Shown here: positions 61,789 to 64,000 of the stretch, piece by piece | How the letters are laid out: the number at the start of each line of letters is the position of its first letter | Position numbering within the stretch: the stretch's first letter is position 1 | NCBI GenBank assembly: GCA_015067175.1 | Contig: SVMX01000001.1 | Span: forward strand, 124,001-188,000 | Direction: 5' to 3' | Source of the DNA: Oscillospiraceae bacterium | Lineage (GTDB): Bacteria; Bacillota; Clostridia; Oscillospirales; Ruminococcaceae | Length of the DNA: 64,000 nucleotides | Translations under genes and position numbers: made by a program | The notes under the pieces: model-generated | What the model was told of the DNA's origin: nothing | Database searches by the model: none | The model's input: only the letters and a program-made list of their open reading frames with translations

Positions 61789-62295
61789 TCAATCTCCTAT
61801 CACGTTTATCTGACACATCTTCATCGTTGCGAGCGCCGCGCTGTGCGTTACGGGAGTAACACCCGCGCAGCAGGACGCGTCAACAGTTATCTCGGCATCG
61901 GGGAACAATGCTTTCAGTATCAGCGCATTGGATACTACGCAGATGTCCGTGCAAAGACCCACAAGCTCAATGCTCTCAAAGCTGCGCTCGTTCCACTTTG
62001 TCCAGCCGAAGCTTGGCTTGTCAATGATATCACAGTCCGAAGCGTCCAGCTTTTCGGATATCTGCCAACCGTCAGTTCCCTTTACGCAGTGAACCACAGG
62101 AAGCTTTTTGCCCTCGGGAGTATCAAGATAATCCTCGCCGTGCGTATCTCTTGTGAATATGACCTCGTCGCCGCGCTCTTTATACTCGTTTATCTTCTGC
62201 TTGACCTTTCCGACTATCGCCACAGCCTCGGGAGTACCGAGCGAGCCGTCGATAAAATCATTCTGCATGTCTACTACGATAAGTGTACGTTTCAT
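61789..62295 (-). CDS. pncA: Nicotinamidase (isochorismatase family)
   Basis: A 168-residue enzyme that deamidates nicotinamide to nicotinate. Seen: the catalytic Asp in VVDMQNDFIDGSLG, HCVKGTDGWQ with the catalytic Lys, and the catalytic Cys in LVGLCTDICVVSNALILK. The ATG at 62295 has AGGAGG 7 bases upstream. An in-frame GTG/ATG farther out is less well placed. Second gene of the NrtR operon. Confidence 0.9.
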   Translation of the reverse strand: MKRTLIVVDMQNDFIDGSLGTPEAVAIVGKVKQKINEYKERGDEVIFTRDTHGEDYLDTPEGKKLPVVHCVKGTDGWQISEKLDASDCDIIDKPSFGWTKWNERSFESIELVGLCTDICVVSNALILKALFPDAEITVDASCCAGVTPVTHSAALATMKMCQINVIGD

Positions 62296-62312
62296 GTCAT
62301 TTCCTCCTGTCG

Positions 62313-63143
62313 TCATGTCAATTCTGTCTGCTTTTTTCTGTAGAGCATCGCGGGTCTGTGTCCCGCGCCTGTTGCCTGTTCGTTGGTTTCTTCAATATAG
62401 GGAAGCACCTTGCGCCTGAAATTCGGCGGAGCAAGCGCTGTATTCAGGATAGCCTCATACACGCGCTGAAGATCGGATATCGTAAACAGTTCTGGCAGAA
62501 AATCGAACAGTATATCAAAATTATCTGCCACACCGCGCAGCCTGTCAAGCGTTGCCGCTATTATGCACGCATGATCAAATGAAAGACCGTCGCTGTCAAC
62601 TATCTCGTATTCAGCCATACCGAGCCGCACCGTCTTTTGCCTCAGCACCGAATGTATCACGATATCCCCGCCTATCATATCAAGGTAGAGCATATCGCCC
62701 TCCTTGCGATAAGCGAAATCAAACCATCGCGCGTCAGACGCGTCATCGCCGCTCACCGCACTCGCGCGCTCGCCGCCGATCACCGACACAAACGCATTTG
62801 ATATGATCCAGCCGCGGGGATCTCTATCGGGTCTGCTGAACATACCCACTGGCATCAGTGCCCTAGGAGTTATTCCGCACTCTGCTTGTATCTCGCGAAG
62901 CGCACACGCTTCAAGCGTTTCGCCTTTTTTAAGAAAGCCGCCAGGCAGCGCCCACATATCCTTAAAAGGGTGTTCTCCCCTTTTTATCAGAAGCAGCGAC
63001 AGCCGCTGACGTGAATCACATTTGTAATTCTCCGCCTCGTCATAGCTTATTGAGAAAGCAGCGATATCCACCGCAACCGAAGGACGCTCATACTTGTCAA
63101 TACGGTAATCACTGAGATAGCGTTCTTCTGCTTTATCCTGCAA
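62313..63143 (-). CDS. nrtR: NrtR-type NAD-metabolism transcriptional regulator
   Basis: A 276-residue protein with an N-terminal Nudix domain and a C-terminal winged helix, the NrtR architecture. The Nudix box is GGFLKKGETLEACALREIQAECGI. It departs from REUxEExGU at the first Glu of the EE pair (A-E), which fits a ligand-sensing, non-hydrolysing protein. The winged helix carries LPELFTISDLQRVYEAIL and NFRRKVLPYIEET..GAGHRPAMLY. NrtR proteins bind ADP-ribose or NAD(H). I use the TTG at 63141-63143, because GAGG is 8 bases upstream. The ATG at 63149 or GTG at 63152 would be too close to it. Confidence 0.88.
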   Translation of the reverse strand: MQDKAEERYLSDYRIDKYERPSVAVDIAAFSISYDEAENYKCDSRQRLSLLLIKRGEHPFKDMWALPGGFLKKGETLEACALREIQAECGITPRALMPVGMFSRPDRDPRGWIISNAFVSVIGGERASAVSGDDASDARWFDFAYRKEGDMLYLDMIGGDIVIHSVLRQKTVRLGMAEYEIVDSDGLSFDHACIIAATLDRLRGVADNFDILFDFLPELFTISDLQRVYEAILNTALAPPNFRRKVLPYIEETNEQATGAGHRPAMLYRKKQTELT

Positions 63144-63160
63144 AATCATCACCTCGCTTT

Positions 63161-63183
63161 GATAATATCAGCGTGATATTATC
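63161..63183 (-). promoter_or_regulatory. Candidate NrtR operator (23-bp perfect palindrome)
   Basis: Arms GATAATATCA (63161-63170) and TGATATTATC (63174-63183) are separated by GCG. A further half-site (TGATATTATT, 63189-63198) follows and overlaps the -10. NrtR boxes are palindromes of about this length. Confidence 0.75.
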
Positions 63184-63194
63184 ATCTTGATATT

Positions 63195-63223
63195 ATTATA
63201 TGCCCATATAATAAATTTGTCAA
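63195..63223 (-). promoter_or_regulatory. Consensus sigma-A promoter of the NAD operon
   Basis: Minus strand: TTGACA (63218-63223), an exact 17-bp spacer, TATAAT (63195-63200). The operator lies directly downstream. Confidence 0.88.
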
Positions 63224-63242
63224 GTGGTTTTTCAAAATTTTT

Positions 63243-63285
63243 TTAAAAAAATACCGACTGTCTGCGTTGAGCAAACCGTCGGTAT
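63243..63285 (-). terminator. Terminator of spoVT
   Basis: ATACCGAC (63251-63258) pairs with GTCGGTAT (63278-63285). TTTTTT follows on the minus strand. Confidence 0.8.
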
Positions 63286-63303
63286 CAAAAATGAATAAAG
63301 AGG

Positions 63304-63846
63304 CTATTCCTCCATCTGCTTTCCGAAATACATCGCAGCCGCCTGCACGAGCGCGCTCTGCTCGCCTGTCGCAAACTCGCTTGTATCATCGGCAAGCATT
63401 ATAACAGCGCCGTTCACATCGCCCTGCGATAAGATAGGAGCGCAAGCAATAGCGTAGCGGTCGATGCCCTCTATGGGATTGAGGCGTTTGTCCTCCTTGC
63501 TTTTGTAGATGTGGGTCTTTCTCTGCTCGATAAGATCCTCAAGCGAGCCTGATACGCGGCGCTCAATAACCTCTTTTTTGGACATTCCCGAAACCGCGAT
63601 GACATGGTCGCGGTCGCAGATTACGGCAGGACAGCCGCCCACCTTTGACAAAACATCTGCGTACTGCGAAGCCGTACCCGATATCTCACCCACAGGAGAA
63701 TACTTCTTGAATATCACCTCTCCATCAGGACTGGTGTATATCTCAAGCGGGTCGCCCTCACGGATACGCATCGTTCTACGTATCTCCTTGGGAATAACTA
63801 TACGTCCGAGGTCGTCTATCCTGCGCACGATTCCTGTTGCTTTCAT
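63304..63846 (-). CDS. spoVT: Stage V sporulation protein T (AbrB-family regulator)
   Basis: A 180-residue regulator with an N-terminal AbrB swapped-hairpin DNA-binding domain (GIVRRIDDLGRIVIPKEIRRTMRI, DPLEIY) and a C-terminal GAF-like domain. This is the SpoVT layout of forespore regulators in endospore formers. The ATG at 63846 follows AAAGGA. It shows that sporulation genes are present, though not that this strain sporulates. Confidence 0.9.
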   Translation of the reverse strand: MKATGIVRRIDDLGRIVIPKEIRRTMRIREGDPLEIYTSPDGEVIFKKYSPVGEISGTASQYADVLSKVGGCPAVICDRDHVIAVSGMSKKEVIERRVSGSLEDLIEQRKTHIYKSKEDKRLNPIEGIDRYAIACAPILSQGDVNGAVIMLADDTSEFATGEQSALVQAAAMYFGKQMEE

Positions 63847-64000
63847 ATATTTCAATTCCTTTCATTTACCGATTTTTATTATGTCACAAGAGTATTCTCT
63901 GCCGCAAATCGGGAATTTATTCAATAGTTTCGACATTTTTCATAATATAGTGCCATGAAAATAAGCAACTCATACATCACAAACGTCGCAATACCGCAAA

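Noticed and set aside
63955-64000. ATG at 63955 that could begin a plus-strand gene running off the window
   Set aside because: Only 15 codons are visible and there is no ribosome-binding site ahead of it, so it cannot be supported here.
1-64000. CRISPR arrays, tRNA or rRNA genes, insertion sequences, prophage genes
   Set aside because: No regularly spaced repeats, no cloverleaf with CCA-type acceptor, and no transposase, integrase or phage structural domain were found by eye in either strand.

Overview
The window reads as chromosome of a cellulolytic, anaerobic, spore-forming Clostridia, most like a Ruminococcus-type member of the Oscillospiraceae. This is inferred from a GH9-CBM3 cellulase, AdhE, the oxygen-sensitive ribonucleotide reductase NrdD/NrdG, SpoVT, formate-tetrahydrofolate ligase, a cysteine T-box, CIRCE/HrcA control and clean sigma-A promoters (TTGACA-N17-TATAAT). 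Genes are dense, starts are mostly preceded by GGAGG-like sites, and operons end in clear hairpin terminators. I saw no tRNA, rRNA, CRISPR array, transposase or prophage gene.

Layout. 1-1450: the 3' end of adhE and an APH-fold kinase. 1419-3340: a minus-strand operon yfcE-like / birA / CYTH. 3423-4284: three small unknown proteins. 4300-6694: sigma-A promoter, cysteine T-box, cysE, cysS. 6761-9415: three lipoprotein cyclophilins, the first a likely pseudoenzyme. 9560-13519: a GH9 cellulase lipoprotein operon. 13539-18398: hrcA-grpE-dnaK-dnaJ behind two overlapping CIRCE operators. 18513-20720: an EF-G-like GTPase with an eroded G4 motif. 20811-25008: a plus-strand operon (unknown, LCM-type methyltransferase, flavodoxin-fold reductase, RlmA, CCA-adding enzyme). 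25010-29432: nrdD-GNAT-membrane protein-nrdG-dut with a candidate NrdR box pair. 29533-30127: an AT-rich orphan gene bracketed by a 15-bp direct repeat and next to a 14-bp palindrome. 30113-35401: YwqG-like, upp, rpiB, a zinc-ribbon membrane protein, GNAT, tsaB, a nucleoside phosphorylase, tsaE. 35401-41526: fhs, parC, parE. 41527-45990: an ECF sigma factor coupled to a 1291-residue membrane-anchored protein. 46072-55326: pgsA, rimO, recX, recA, prmC, DUF1385, a two-component system and a repeat lipoprotein. 55393-56361: an AraC regulator. 56375-58318: a LacI-like-sensor GGDEF protein. 58347-58671: a small protein resembling a RiPP leader. 58709-63223: an NrtR-controlled NAD operon. 63251-63846: spoVT.

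The most interesting region is the NAD operon nrtR-pncA-prs-like-NAMPT-like-nadE. It has a perfect consensus promoter followed by a perfect palindrome. A short Prs-like protein with a Lys in its PRPP loop sits directly before a NAMPT-family enzyme. This is the same gene pair, by annotation, that carries out the phage NARP1 reaction (ADP-ribose to ADPR-PP, then to NAD+). It may be ordinary nicotinamide salvage with its own PRPP supply, or a chromosomal ADP-ribose recycling route. Other points worth checking are the ECF/giant-protein pair, the G4-less EF-G paralogue, the NHLP-like orphan peptide and the repeat-bracketed orphan gene.
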